DNA of 64,000 bases from Centipeda flueggei ATCC 43531. Its GTDB lineage: Bacteria; Bacillota; Negativicutes; Selenomonadales; Selenomonadaceae. Positions 17,284-25,796 of this stretch are shown here, piece by piece. The position numbers and the translations under genes are program-made. Positions within the stretch are counted from its first letter, which is position 1, and every line of letters starts with the position of its first letter. Where the stretch lies: contig NZ_GG694006.1 in the NCBI RefSeq assembly GCF_000160695.1, positions 732,932 to 796,931 of the forward strand, in the 5' to 3' direction. The notes beneath the pieces were generated by a model that had not been told where the DNA came from, ran no database searches, and was given only the letters and a program-made list of their open reading frames with translations.

Positions 17284-18033
17284 TTATTCAACATCATTCA
17301 TACGTGCAAGCGATCCGCGCATACGGAAAATCGCCTTTGTATGCAGCTGCGAAATACGCGCCTCAGAGAGGTGAAGAATCGCCGCGATTTCCTTCAGTGT
17401 CATTTCATCATAGTAGTAGAGGGCAATGACGGTGCGCTCCTTCTCGGGAAGCTTTTCAATCGCTGCTGCAAGGGTCTCCTTGACCTCCGTCCACTCTGCA
17501 TGTTCTACGGGACCGTCTTCCAATGAGGCCTGCGTGTCTGCACGCAGGTATTCCTCCAGAGGAATGACGGTGGCAGCACTGACCTGACTTTCCAGGTGAT
17601 GCAGTTCCTCGATTGACAGGTTAAGTTCTTCTGCCAGTTCTTTATCTGTCGCTGCTCGGCCAAGTTCTCCTTCCAGCTGCGCAACGGTTTTTTCATATTT
17701 TTTGATGTTCTGACGCACGCTGACAGGCACCCAGTCCTTTGCGCGCAGGTGATCAAGCATTGCACCGCGCACACGCACACCTGCATAGGTTTCAAATTTA
17801 TTGCCGCGCGCGAGTTCATAGCGCTCAATCGCATCCAGAAGGCCAAAGAATCCGCTGCTCAGCAGATCCTCCCGATCGACATGCTGCGGAAGACTGATGG
17901 CGATGCGTCCAGCAACCAGACGTACAAGCGGCAGATAATACTCGGCAATGCGGTTTCGTACAGCAACGGTTTTTTCCCTCTCGTACTCCTGCCACAGTGC
18001 TTCAATATTCTCTTCTTCCGTCTGTTCCGCCAT
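17284..18033 (-). CDS. fliA: RNA polymerase sigma factor for flagellar genes (sigma-28, FliA/SigD)
   Basis: The 249 aa protein has sigma-70 region 2 (REDLLSSGFFGLLDAIERYE, then 'GVRVRGAMLDHLRAKDWVP' with its tryptophan), region 3, and region 4 with the helix-turn-helix 'MTLKEIAAILHLSEARISQL'. The RVRGAM and DWVPVSVR motifs are typical of FliA/SigD. I chose the ATG at 18031-18033, 9 bases after GAGGAG; ATGs at 18039 and 18042 are possible but too close to the ribosome site. A near-consensus sigma-28 promoter occurs upstream of the flgE operon at 56063-56090. Confidence 0.95.
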   Translation of the reverse strand: MAEQTEEENIEALWQEYEREKTVAVRNRIAEYYLPLVRLVAGRIAISLPQHVDREDLLSSGFFGLLDAIERYELARGNKFETYAGVRVRGAMLDHLRAKDWVPVSVRQNIKKYEKTVAQLEGELGRAATDKELAEELNLSIEELHHLESQVSAATVIPLEEYLRADTQASLEDGPVEHAEWTEVKETLAAAIEKLPEKERTVIALYYYDEMTLKEIAAILHLSEARISQLHTKAIFRMRGSLARMNDVE

Positions 18034-18071
18034 CTGCATCATCTCCTCTCAGCACTGCCAAGACACCTAGT

Positions 18072-18479
18072 TCATGCAGGTGCCGCTTCCGATGTGTCTT
18101 TGTCCTGCCGATCCTCCTCTGCGGGCGGAGTCTTCATGTGAACAAACCTCTCCTCAGAAAGCGGCTGAAAATCTTTTGAGGAAGCAAAGGCCTCTACATC
18201 CGCCTCATCATCATCCTCTGCATCGAAGTCAATGTCATCTGTATCATAAAGAAGCTGCTGCATATCCTTCATGCGCTCCTCCGGAACTTTATCAAACGCA
18301 GCCCAGCCCTTTGCCTCAAGGATAAACGTAACAAGATAAGTGAATACGCCGGCACAGACGAAGGCAAGCAAGCTGCGCACGAGCGCAGTCACAAGACGCG
18401 CATCACTCAGCAATCCTGTCAAAAACACAATGAGTGCTGCAATAACAGAAAACAGGAGTGCCATCCCCACTTTAAACAA
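18072..18479 (-). CDS. Small two-helix membrane protein in the motility operon
   Basis: The 135 aa product has two membrane helices (about residues 4-26 and 31-54) followed by an acidic cytoplasmic tail (DTDDIDFDAEDDDEADVEAF). The family is not recognised. It is sandwiched between cheD (15 bases upstream) and fliA (about 38 bases downstream). The position suggests a motility role but nothing more can be read. Confidence 0.75.
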   Translation of the reverse strand: MFKVGMALLFSVIAALIVFLTGLLSDARLVTALVRSLLAFVCAGVFTYLVTFILEAKGWAAFDKVPEERMKDMQQLLYDTDDIDFDAEDDDEADVEAFASSKDFQPLSEERFVHMKTPPAEEDRQDKDTSEAAPA

Positions 18480-18494
18480 AAGATCACCTTCTCC

Positions 18495-18989
18495 CTAGAT
18501 TGTTTTATCCCCTTTGCTGACAGTCTTGACCGTATAGCTGCCGTCATTCAGATCAATTGAAACAGTACGTCCATAGTTCAGTCCCGTGTCCTCAGCAATA
18601 AGCCGAATCCCCTGCGCGGCCAAGAGCTCCTTTGCCGCCTGTGCATTTCGCTCACCGACGCGCATGACATTCGTCGTATTGGAGAATGCAAACATCTGCG
18701 CACCGCCGGCTATCTTGGCCACAAGGCGCGACTTCACTGCACCGAGTTTCAGGACATCCGCCAGCATGAGAGGAAAGCCCGTATCGATGAATTTCGCCGG
18801 CGTATCTGACGGGCGCGCCTGTGTGCTGTCCGGCAGCATATAATGGAGCAGTCCTCCGACTTTTACACTAGGGTCGTAAATGGAAAGGCCGATACAGGAG
18901 CCCAATCCATAGCTGATCAGCGTGGAAGGAGCTTTGCCGACTTTGTAGTCGGCCATACCGACTTTAATCAAATCCGGCATATCATCCAA
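18495..18989 (-). CDS. cheD: Chemoreceptor glutamine deamidase CheD
   Basis: CheD deamidates receptors and is a partner of the CheC phosphatase. The 164 aa protein contains 'LISYGLGSCIGLSIYDPSVK' with the catalytic Cys in GSC, 'GGLLHYMLPDS' supplying His, and 'AKIAGGAQMF'. Length and motifs are standard. It overlaps the 3' end of cheC by 8 bases, consistent with the CheC-CheD complex. Confidence 0.95.
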   Translation of the reverse strand: MDDMPDLIKVGMADYKVGKAPSTLISYGLGSCIGLSIYDPSVKVGGLLHYMLPDSTQARPSDTPAKFIDTGFPLMLADVLKLGAVKSRLVAKIAGGAQMFAFSNTTNVMRVGERNAQAAKELLAAQGIRLIAEDTGLNYGRTVSIDLNDGSYTVKTVSKGDKTI

Positions 18990-19608
18990 CTCCTACCGCA
19001 TCCATAATGCAGCCCAGTGACCCAGGGTCGGGCACAAGAAAGAAATGACCGCTGATGCTCCGATCATTCGCCACGAAATTTGTCTCGATGAGAAGTGCAT
19101 GATCCCCCAGTTCACCGAGCTGAACCAAAACAACATTGAGAATAGCCCCCGCCATATCTACGGCAAGCGCTGGGACAGACGGAAGCATACTGATTCCCGT
19201 AAAGCTGTAAAACGCATTGAGATACGATCCCGCCAGGATGTTGCCGATCTCCATCAGCGCCGATTCGTCCATCAAATCAAATTCCGAGGTTGCGCCGCGT
19301 TCCCGCCCGTACAGGGTATCCACAAGTGCAAAGGCACTCTCCCGCGGGATGAGAAAGAGGATATTACTTGGCGCCTTTCCATAAACGCGCAGGAAAATAC
19401 CGGCGACCACAAGTTCCGGCCCGCCGACAAATTCCGGTACTTCTTCAATTGGCACGAGCGCCACATGCGGCACATTCATTTCAATGCGATACTTAATAAG
19501 ACGAGAAAGTGCCGTCGCAGAATTTCCTGCACCGACATTCCCAATCTCCCGCAGCACATCCAGCTGCGCCTCAGACAGCGCCGCCAGCTCCTCCTCATCA
19601 AAAGTCAT
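18982..19608 (-). CDS. cheC: CheY-P phosphatase CheC
   Basis: The 208 aa protein has the two duplicated phosphatase sites of CheC: DVLREIGNVGAGN near the N-terminus and SALMEIGNILAGS in the second half, each with the D/S-xxx-E-xx-N pattern intact. Both sites look active. The ATG at 19606-19608 follows AGAGG at 7 bases; the five upstream in-frame residues are unsupported. With FliY it provides two CheY-P phosphatases in this cluster, a Firmicute trait. Confidence 0.94.
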   Translation of the reverse strand: MTFDEEELAALSEAQLDVLREIGNVGAGNSATALSRLIKYRIEMNVPHVALVPIEEVPEFVGGPELVVAGIFLRVYGKAPSNILFLIPRESAFALVDTLYGRERGATSEFDLMDESALMEIGNILAGSYLNAFYSFTGISMLPSVPALAVDMAGAILNVVLVQLGELGDHALLIETNFVANDRSISGHFFLVPDPGSLGCIMDAVGVG

Positions 19609-19661
19609 GAAGATACCTCTCATCGTGGGACAGATTCCATCCCCACATGAATTTCCGGCTT

Positions 19662-20126
19662 TTATTTGGAATCTCTTAATCCAACGATCTCCTCAAGGTT
19701 AAGCAGAACAATCAGGCGACCGTTAATATTGCCGATGCCGCTGAGGAATTTGCTGCTCTCGCGTGCGTTTGTCGCCTTTTTCGTATCGACGGGCGCATTC
19801 TCTAGGCTCAGCACCTCGGTCACCGCATCAACGAGCATGCCGACGTGGACATCTTCGACCGACACTGTGACAATGCGCGTACGGTCCGTATAGGGTGTCT
19901 CCGCGAGGCCAAGACGCTGCTTCAGGTCAATGACCGGGAGAACCGAACCGCGCAGATTGATGACACCCTTGATAAAGTCCGCCGCATAGGGAACACGTGT
20001 GATATCCGTAAGATTACGGATCTCCTGCACATTCAGAATGCTGACGCCATATTCCTCATCACGCAGATTGAATGCCACATACTGATTATTCTGCGGTGCA
20101 TTTCCCTGATTCATATCCTCTGCCAT
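19662..20126 (-). CDS. cheW: Chemotaxis coupling protein CheW
   Basis: CheW bridges receptors and CheA. The 154 aa protein is a single CheW/SH3-like domain: 'VAFNLRDEEYGVSILNVQEI', 'FIKGVINLRGSVLPVIDLK' and 'VGMLVDAVTEVL'. A short N-terminal polar tail (residues 1-14) precedes the domain. It follows cheA by 19 bases. Confidence 0.96.
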   Translation of the reverse strand: MAEDMNQGNAPQNNQYVAFNLRDEEYGVSILNVQEIRNLTDITRVPYAADFIKGVINLRGSVLPVIDLKQRLGLAETPYTDRTRIVTVSVEDVHVGMLVDAVTEVLSLENAPVDTKKATNARESSKFLSGIGNINGRLIVLLNLEEIVGLRDSK

Positions 20127-20145
20127 CTTCTTTGCCCTCCCCTGC

Positions 20146-22185
20146 TCACTGCTGAATCATCGTTGCGACATCGAGAATGAGCGCAACCCTTCCATCGCCA
20201 AGCACGGTCGCCCCGCCGAAGAGCTTGAGTCCGGCGAAGAGATTGCCAAGTGTCTTGATAACGATTTCCTGCTGACCGATCAGATTGTCAACGACAATCC
20301 CCGCCTTCGCCTCGCCCGCATGAACGACAACCACGAAATGCTCGTCGGAGTCTTTTGTATGCGGAACTTGAAGTGCCTCCTCCATACGGATGATCGGGAT
20401 GATCTCTCCGCGCAGAACGATGACCTCCTTGTTCTGGACCGTCTGGATATCCGTCGGCTCAATGTTGATCGTACTGTCGATCGAGGTGAGTGGGATGGCG
20501 TACATCTCCTCCTGCACGCGAACAAGCATCGCCTGAATGATGGCAAGAGTCAGCGGCAGCTTAATCTTAAAGATAGAGCCTTCATCGATGTGTGTCTCGA
20601 CATCCACGTGTCCAGAGAGTGCTTCGATCTTACTGCGCACAACGTCCATACCGACGCCGCGTCCGGAGATGTCTGTAATCTGTTCCGCTGTCGAGAACCC
20701 CGGCAGAAAGATCAGGCGAACGGCATCCGCATCGTCGAGGCTGTCCGCCTCACTCTGCGAAATCATTCCCTTCTCGACCGCCTTTCGGCGAATCTTGTCC
20801 GCATCAATGCCCGCACCGTCATCCGTGATCATGATGACGACGTTATTTCCCTCATGACGCGCGATGAGTCCGACCTCGCCGACGCGCGATTTTCCCTTTG
20901 CCTCACGCGCATCGGGGCTCTCAACACCGTGGTCGAGGGAGTTGCGCAGAAGGTGCATGATCGGATCCCCGATCTCATCGATAACGGTGCGGTCAAGCTC
21001 CGTCTCCTCGCCCTCGATGGTGAGGTTGATCTCCTTCCCCAGTTCCTTGGACACATCGCGCACCATACGCGGGAATCGGTTGAACACAGCACTGACCGGA
21101 ACCATACGGACCTTCATAACAATGTTCTGCAGGTCGCCCGTCACGCGGTCCATCTGCTCGAGCGTCTCCATAAGATCGCTCATGCGATGCGTTTGTCCGA
21201 TCTGTTCAAGACGCACCTTGTTGATGACCAACTCACCCATGAGGTTCATCAGAGTATCAAGTTTTTCAATGTCGACACGGACGCTCTGACTCTGATGCGG
21301 CTTCTTCGCCGCGGGCGCAGATTTCGCGCCTGCCTTCTTCGCTGGAGCTGCCGGCTTCTTCGCCGCAGGTGCGGCTGCCGGTGCAGTCTGCGCGGGAGCT
21401 GGCTCAATCTGCTTGCCAAGTGCATCGGGATCGAGTTCCTCTACACCGATATCCTCGATCTCTGAGACCGTATCAACGGCGTTCTTCACCGCCTCCGTGT
21501 CAGCACTTGTGGCAATCACCACGTCGAAACTGTGCTCAAACTTTTCCTGTTCGAGATCCTCTGCCGGAGGAACACTTTTGATAACATCGCCGACCTCATC
21601 CAGGGCATGCATGACCATGACCGAACGCGCCGCCTTGAGCACACAGCTCTCCATCAGCGTAACCTTGACATGGAAGATATTCATGCCGGCCTCTTTGGCC
21701 TTCTTCATGACATCGATATCAATATCATCGATTCCCAGATCGGATGACGCTCCGTCCGCCGCAGGAGCCGCAGCAGCAGAGGGAGCCGCCTCTGCCGGAG
21801 CCGGTGTCCCCTTTGAGATGGAACTGAGTTTGGCGACGAGATCCGAGACATCGACAACATCCTCTGCCTCACCGTTGCCAACGCTGTCCACCATCTGCTC
21901 AAGTGAGTCCAGGCACTTAAACAGCGTATCCATGATGTCCTCATTGAGCTTCAGCTGTTCCTTGCGAACAAGATCCAGGACATCCTCCATCTCATGCGTC
22001 AGTTCAGCGATCTTGGCAAAGCCCATCGTCGCCGACATACCCTTCAGTGTGTGAGCATTACGGAAGATGTCATTGACGGCACTGATCTCCTCCATGTTCT
22101 CTTCGAGGCGCAAAAGCCCTTCATTCAGGGACTGCAGATGTTCATGCGACTCATCCAAGAACATGTCCATATACTGGTTATCCAT
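20146..22185 (-). CDS. cheA: Chemotaxis histidine kinase CheA
   Basis: The 679 aa kinase has the full P1-P5 layout: Hpt domain with phospho-accepting His45 in NAHTLKG, a P2 CheY/CheB-docking region (about 160-250), a Pro/Ala/Lys-rich linker (about 260-300), dimerisation helices, an ATPase domain with 'LRNSLDHGVESP', 'DDGAGIDADKI' and 'GRGVGMDVV', and a C-terminal CheW-like domain. All catalytic motifs are intact. It is downstream of cheB and upstream of cheW. Confidence 0.97.
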   Translation of the reverse strand: MDNQYMDMFLDESHEHLQSLNEGLLRLEENMEEISAVNDIFRNAHTLKGMSATMGFAKIAELTHEMEDVLDLVRKEQLKLNEDIMDTLFKCLDSLEQMVDSVGNGEAEDVVDVSDLVAKLSSISKGTPAPAEAAPSAAAAPAADGASSDLGIDDIDIDVMKKAKEAGMNIFHVKVTLMESCVLKAARSVMVMHALDEVGDVIKSVPPAEDLEQEKFEHSFDVVIATSADTEAVKNAVDTVSEIEDIGVEELDPDALGKQIEPAPAQTAPAAAPAAKKPAAPAKKAGAKSAPAAKKPHQSQSVRVDIEKLDTLMNLMGELVINKVRLEQIGQTHRMSDLMETLEQMDRVTGDLQNIVMKVRMVPVSAVFNRFPRMVRDVSKELGKEINLTIEGEETELDRTVIDEIGDPIMHLLRNSLDHGVESPDAREAKGKSRVGEVGLIARHEGNNVVIMITDDGAGIDADKIRRKAVEKGMISQSEADSLDDADAVRLIFLPGFSTAEQITDISGRGVGMDVVRSKIEALSGHVDVETHIDEGSIFKIKLPLTLAIIQAMLVRVQEEMYAIPLTSIDSTINIEPTDIQTVQNKEVIVLRGEIIPIIRMEEALQVPHTKDSDEHFVVVVHAGEAKAGIVVDNLIGQQEIVIKTLGNLFAGLKLFGGATVLGDGRVALILDVATMIQQ

Positions 22186-22203
22186 TGATACTCCCCCTAC
22201 TTC

Positions 22204-22815
22204 CTATCTTCTCACAGCTGCCTCAATCGCATCAGCGATCTGCGGCAATGGGCATATCTCATCGGCCAGCCCCGCGTCAACTACGGATTTTGGCATTCCG
22301 TAGACAACACAAGTTGCTTCGTCCTGCGCAATGCAGTAGCCGCCATTTTGCTTGATCCGGCGCATCCCTTCTCTGCCGTCACACCCCATCCCAGTGAGGA
22401 TAGCAGCGACAACGTCGTTTCCCAGATGTGCCACGGAGTCATACATTACGTCCACCGCAGGACGGTGGTTCCCAACAGGCGGCTCATCACTGAGGACGAT
22501 ACGCCGTACTCCTGCCTCCTGCTGAATGCGCAGATGCCGATCCCCCGGTGCAATATAGACACACCCCGGGCGCAGCACCTCACCATCACTGGCCTCCCGA
22601 ACCTCTACCTGCGAGATGCCGTGCAAGCGCTGTGCGAGCGCATGTGTAAACCCGGCCGGCATGTGCTGCACCACCACAACAGGACAGGGAAAATGCTCTG
22701 TGAATCCTGTGAGAACCGTCTGCAGTGCCTGGGGCCCCCCTGTCGAGGAGCCGATCACGACGAGCCGTTTATGGGAGCGAGGTGCTCCTCGAACATCCGC
22801 TTCCTTATTCGTCAT
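22204..22815 (-). CDS. cheB: CheB-type methylesterase domain lacking the receiver domain
   Basis: The 203 aa protein is only the CheB catalytic domain: Ser24 in GSSTGG, His51 in VQHMPAGF and Asp146 in TGMGCDG form the triad. CheB is normally ~350 aa with an N-terminal receiver that CheA phosphorylates; here residues 1-15 are all that precedes the catalytic domain, so control by phosphorylation of its own receiver is impossible. The start overlaps the PilZ gene by 11 bases, and no missing receiver frame is visible upstream, so this is a natural short form rather than a truncation. No cheR is in the window. Confidence 0.9.
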   Translation of the reverse strand: MTNKEADVRGAPRSHKRLVVIGSSTGGPQALQTVLTGFTEHFPCPVVVVQHMPAGFTHALAQRLHGISQVEVREASDGEVLRPGCVYIAPGDRHLRIQQEAGVRRIVLSDEPPVGNHRPAVDVMYDSVAHLGNDVVAAILTGMGCDGREGMRRIKQNGGYCIAQDEATCVVYGMPKSVVDAGLADEICPLPQIADAIEAAVRR

Positions 22816-23500
22816 TGTCTACGCGCTCCACCTGAGCACGCTGCACTTGGAAGAGATATCGGATAATCTTATCCCTCATGCTGCGTGATACCGCCTGAAA
22901 TTGAATCCCTATATGATAGATTGGCATATCATCCTCACGCTCAATACGTGTGACGCGCATGACTTTCGACATCAGCTCAAGCGTTCCGACGCCGGGGATA
23001 TCGTTTATATCCAGTGCTACCCCCGTACCGACTGACACGCGCCTTGTCCAGGCAAAGGACATTCCGCTGCCGCTGAGATCAATGATCGGCACGCGCTCCG
23101 GCGCATCAATCGTTCCCTCGGCATCGACGTGACGAATCGTCGCCATGAGATTCACCTTAATGCGGAACAGACCGCGCTTCTGAAACTTTTCCGCAAACTC
23201 CGGGATAGTAATGCGCAGCGTTGGAATGTGTCCATCATAATGCCCATGACTGCGATGTACACTAAAGAAGCGATAGTGACAGCCATCGCCCCCGGCAAGT
23301 ACATATAGATTCTCACCGGGACGGGGAATGACAGGGATAAGCCGCTCATCCACGGGCATGGCAATGACAAGTTCGTCACCGACAATATCCTCTATACGGC
23401 TAGTATAGCCAGGAGTTCCCTCCTCGGTGTTTTCAAAGAATATTTCAAGCCTCTGTCCGATTGCTAAAATACTCCTTGCCTCTACCAATTCGCCTGCCAT
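22805..23500 (-). CDS. c-di-GMP-binding flagellar brake protein (YcgR/PilZ)
   Basis: The 231 aa protein has an N-terminal YcgR-type (PilZN) barrel (about 1-105) and a C-terminal PilZ domain. c-di-GMP contacts are visible: an RxxxR motif in KRGLFRIK near residue 113 and D-x-S-x-x-G in IDLSGSGMSF near 142. When c-di-GMP rises, such proteins bind the motor and slow or bias it. Its place inside the chemotaxis operon between flhG and cheB fits that role. Not a pili gene, despite the domain name. Confidence 0.9.
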   Translation of the reverse strand: MAGELVEARSILAIGQRLEIFFENTEEGTPGYTSRIEDIVGDELVIAMPVDERLIPVIPRPGENLYVLAGGDGCHYRFFSVHRSHGHYDGHIPTLRITIPEFAEKFQKRGLFRIKVNLMATIRHVDAEGTIDAPERVPIIDLSGSGMSFAWTRRVSVGTGVALDINDIPGVGTLELMSKVMRVTRIEREDDMPIYHIGIQFQAVSRSMRDKIIRYLFQVQRAQVERVDNDE

Positions 23501-23518
23501 CCAGAATTTCCTCCTTGA

Positions 23519-24433
23519 CTACGCTGAAAAGTTGAAAATTTGCTGTAAAAAACCTTTCCAGCCTCGTTTCACCTGCATCTCTTCCCCGGTAATAAGAGCG
23601 TCTGCCAGGGCATCAATGCAGCGAGCTGCGGCAGAACTCGGTGCCGCCTTAATGAGCGGCTGCTGACGCCGCACTGACTTGGTTACCGATGCATCCTCAA
23701 AGACGTAGCCGAGACAGTCCACCGACATGCGCAGGAATTTCTCAGCGGCACGCTGCAGCTTCAGTGCGACCTCCCGGCTCTCCTTCGGTTCATAGACGCG
23801 GTTGATGACAAGTCGGAGATTCTTTTGCGAGGCGTAGATGCTGTACGCCTTCATCACGGCATAGGCGTCCGTGAGCGACGTCGGTTCAGGCGTTGTCACA
23901 AGGAGAACCTCATCTGCCGCGAGGATAAAGTCCATCACGTTGCGTCCAAGACCTGCCCCCGTATCAACGAGAATCACATCAGCACGCGCCGCACAGTCGG
24001 CAAGTTTCTGCTGCAAAAGCAGCTTTTCTGCCCGATCATACTCCAGTGCCTTTTCGATCCCCGAACCGCCGGAAATGTACTGAACGCCATGCGATGTCTC
24101 GACGATGACATCGTCCAATGAGACGTCCGGGCGCAAAAGATCAAGCAAGTTCCGCCGCGATGATACGCCAAGGAGCACATCGACATTGGCCATGCCGAGA
24201 TCGGCATCGATCACAAGTACACGATAGCCTTTACTCCGCAGAGCAATGGCAAGATTGACAGCAATATTCGTCTTGCCGACGCCGCCCTTACCGCTTGTGA
24301 CTGCAACGACACGTACGTCTGCCCACGCATTCACCTGCGCAGATGAAAGCGTTGGCTGTGTCTGCACAGCTGCATGAGCGGCCTCTCCCTCAGCGCCGAC
24401 CATCTGCCGCAGGCGCGTTGCCTGATCTGTCAT
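23519..24433 (-). CDS. flhG: Flagellar number regulator FlhG (MinD-like ATPase)
   Basis: The 304 aa ParA/MinD-type ATPase carries the deviant Walker A (TSGKGGVGKTNIAVNLAIAL, about residue 50), 'VIDADLGMANVDVLLG' and 'DVILVDTGAGLG'. FlhG (YlxH) counters FlhF to set flagellar number and position. The N-terminal ~35 residues include 'ATRLRQMVG', close to the DQAxxLR motif by which FlhG activates the FlhF GTPase. It is immediately downstream of flhF. Confidence 0.95.
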   Translation of the reverse strand: MTDQATRLRQMVGAEGEAAHAAVQTQPTLSSAQVNAWADVRVVAVTSGKGGVGKTNIAVNLAIALRSKGYRVLVIDADLGMANVDVLLGVSSRRNLLDLLRPDVSLDDVIVETSHGVQYISGGSGIEKALEYDRAEKLLLQQKLADCAARADVILVDTGAGLGRNVMDFILAADEVLLVTTPEPTSLTDAYAVMKAYSIYASQKNLRLVINRVYEPKESREVALKLQRAAEKFLRMSVDCLGYVFEDASVTKSVRRQQPLIKAAPSSAAARCIDALADALITGEEMQVKRGWKGFLQQIFNFSA

Positions 24434-24434
24434 G

Positions 24435-25796
24435 TCATTCCCTCAAAAGCAGTTCCGCCAGCCGTTCTGCTGTTGCCGGAATGATGTCGTCCGGCACACT
24501 CTGTCCGTTGGACAAGAACGAAAGGGGAAGGCTGTGGTCAGCGAGAAGATTGAGCACCATGCCGACGGTCTGCGTCTCATCCGTTTTTGTAAAGATGATC
24601 CGGTCCGGATGACACGGAGCGAATCGTTCGATGATCTGCGCCGCATCCTGTTCCTTTGTCGTCGCACTGACGACAAGGTGCTTCTCCATGCGCGGATGTG
24701 CGGCAAGGAAATCCTTCAGTTCATCCATCTGAAATTCATTGTACTGACTGCGTCCCGCTGTATCGACGAGAATAAAGTCCTTGCTGCGGTGACGTGTGAT
24801 CGCCTTTCTGAGATCCGCGGCCGAGTATACGACCTCCACAGGAAGCCCCAAAATCTCCGCGTATTTCTTTAGCTGCTCCACCGCTGAAATGCGGTACGTA
24901 TCCGCTGTGATGAGTGCGCCCTTGAGATTCTGTTCCAGGACAAAATGCGCCGCGATCTTAGCCAATGTCGTTGTCTTTCCGACACCGGTGGTCCCAATAA
25001 AGGCAAAGACACGTGCCCCATGTGTCCCGGGATGCAGCCCGTCGGTGAATTTCATCACCTGGGCAAGGTAGCCCGCAAGAACTTCTGTCGCGCGCGGATC
25101 AAGACTGTCAAGATTCGCGTCAGCGATTGGGATTTTACCGGAAAGATCTTCACAAAGCTCGTCACGGACATCCTGTCGGCGAAGTGCATCACGGATGGAG
25201 ACGATTTCCTTTGGTTTACTCTCCGCCATCATAGAAGCGAGCATCGTCTTCATCTGCGCAAGCTCATCCTCGAGCATGCGAATGCGCTCCGCGGAACCAT
25301 TCTGTTCCGCGGCAGAGGGCGGCACCGATGCCGCGGGAGCCGGGGGCGGGGACGTCTCATAGACAGGCGCTGACTGTACGGAAGCCGCCGGCTGCACCGG
25401 ATACTGTCCCTGCGGGTATACGGGTGCTGCGGGCACTGCCTGTGCCGCTGCATAAGCCGACGGAACCTCCTGTGCATAGGCGTCATACGCGGGAGGAACA
25501 CTCCCGCCCGCCATCATGCCGCCATCCGTCATGGGCTGTTCATTCATCCGATACTGATTCACAACATTGGTCGGCAGGATCGGCGAAGCCGGCGGAACAT
25601 AGGCGGACGAAGCACGCGGCGTACGCGGCTGGGTCTCATCAACAGCTGCAGTCACCTCAATCATCTCCTCACCGCCCAGGACACCCCCTTCACGATATTT
25701 CTTCGTATGAAGGAGCACGGCATTGCTGCCAAGTTCGTCCTTAATTTGTTCCATAGCTTCCTTCACAGAGGATGCACGTACGGTCTTAACCTGCAC
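24435..25796 (-). CDS. flhF: Flagellar biosynthesis GTPase FlhF
   Basis: FlhF is an SRP-type GTPase that places flagella at the correct site. The 453 aa protein has a basic N-terminal domain (about 1-60), a long Pro/Ala/Tyr-rich linker (about 60-170), and an NG domain with G1 FIGTTGVGKTTTLAKIA, 'DTYRISAVEQLKKYAEILG', DTAGRSQ and TKTDET. All nucleotide motifs are intact. Its start codon is directly adjacent to the flhA stop. Confidence 0.96.
   Translation of the reverse strand: MQVKTVRASSVKEAMEQIKDELGSNAVLLHTKKYREGGVLGGEEMIEVTAAVDETQPRTPRASSAYVPPASPILPTNVVNQYRMNEQPMTDGGMMAGGSVPPAYDAYAQEVPSAYAAAQAVPAAPVYPQGQYPVQPAASVQSAPVYETSPPPAPAASVPPSAAEQNGSAERIRMLEDELAQMKTMLASMMAESKPKEIVSIRDALRRQDVRDELCEDLSGKIPIADANLDSLDPRATEVLAGYLAQVMKFTDGLHPGTHGARVFAFIGTTGVGKTTTLAKIAAHFVLEQNLKGALITADTYRISAVEQLKKYAEILGLPVEVVYSAADLRKAITRHRSKDFILVDTAGRSQYNEFQMDELKDFLAAHPRMEKHLVVSATTKEQDAAQIIERFAPCHPDRIIFTKTDETQTVGMVLNLLADHSLPLSFLSNGQSVPDDIIPATAERLAELLLRE

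Noticed and set aside
15668-17374. 568-codon open frame on plus opposite fapA
   Set aside because: It is antisense to a clear FapA gene, has no ribosome site or family resemblance, and its composition mirrors fapA codons.
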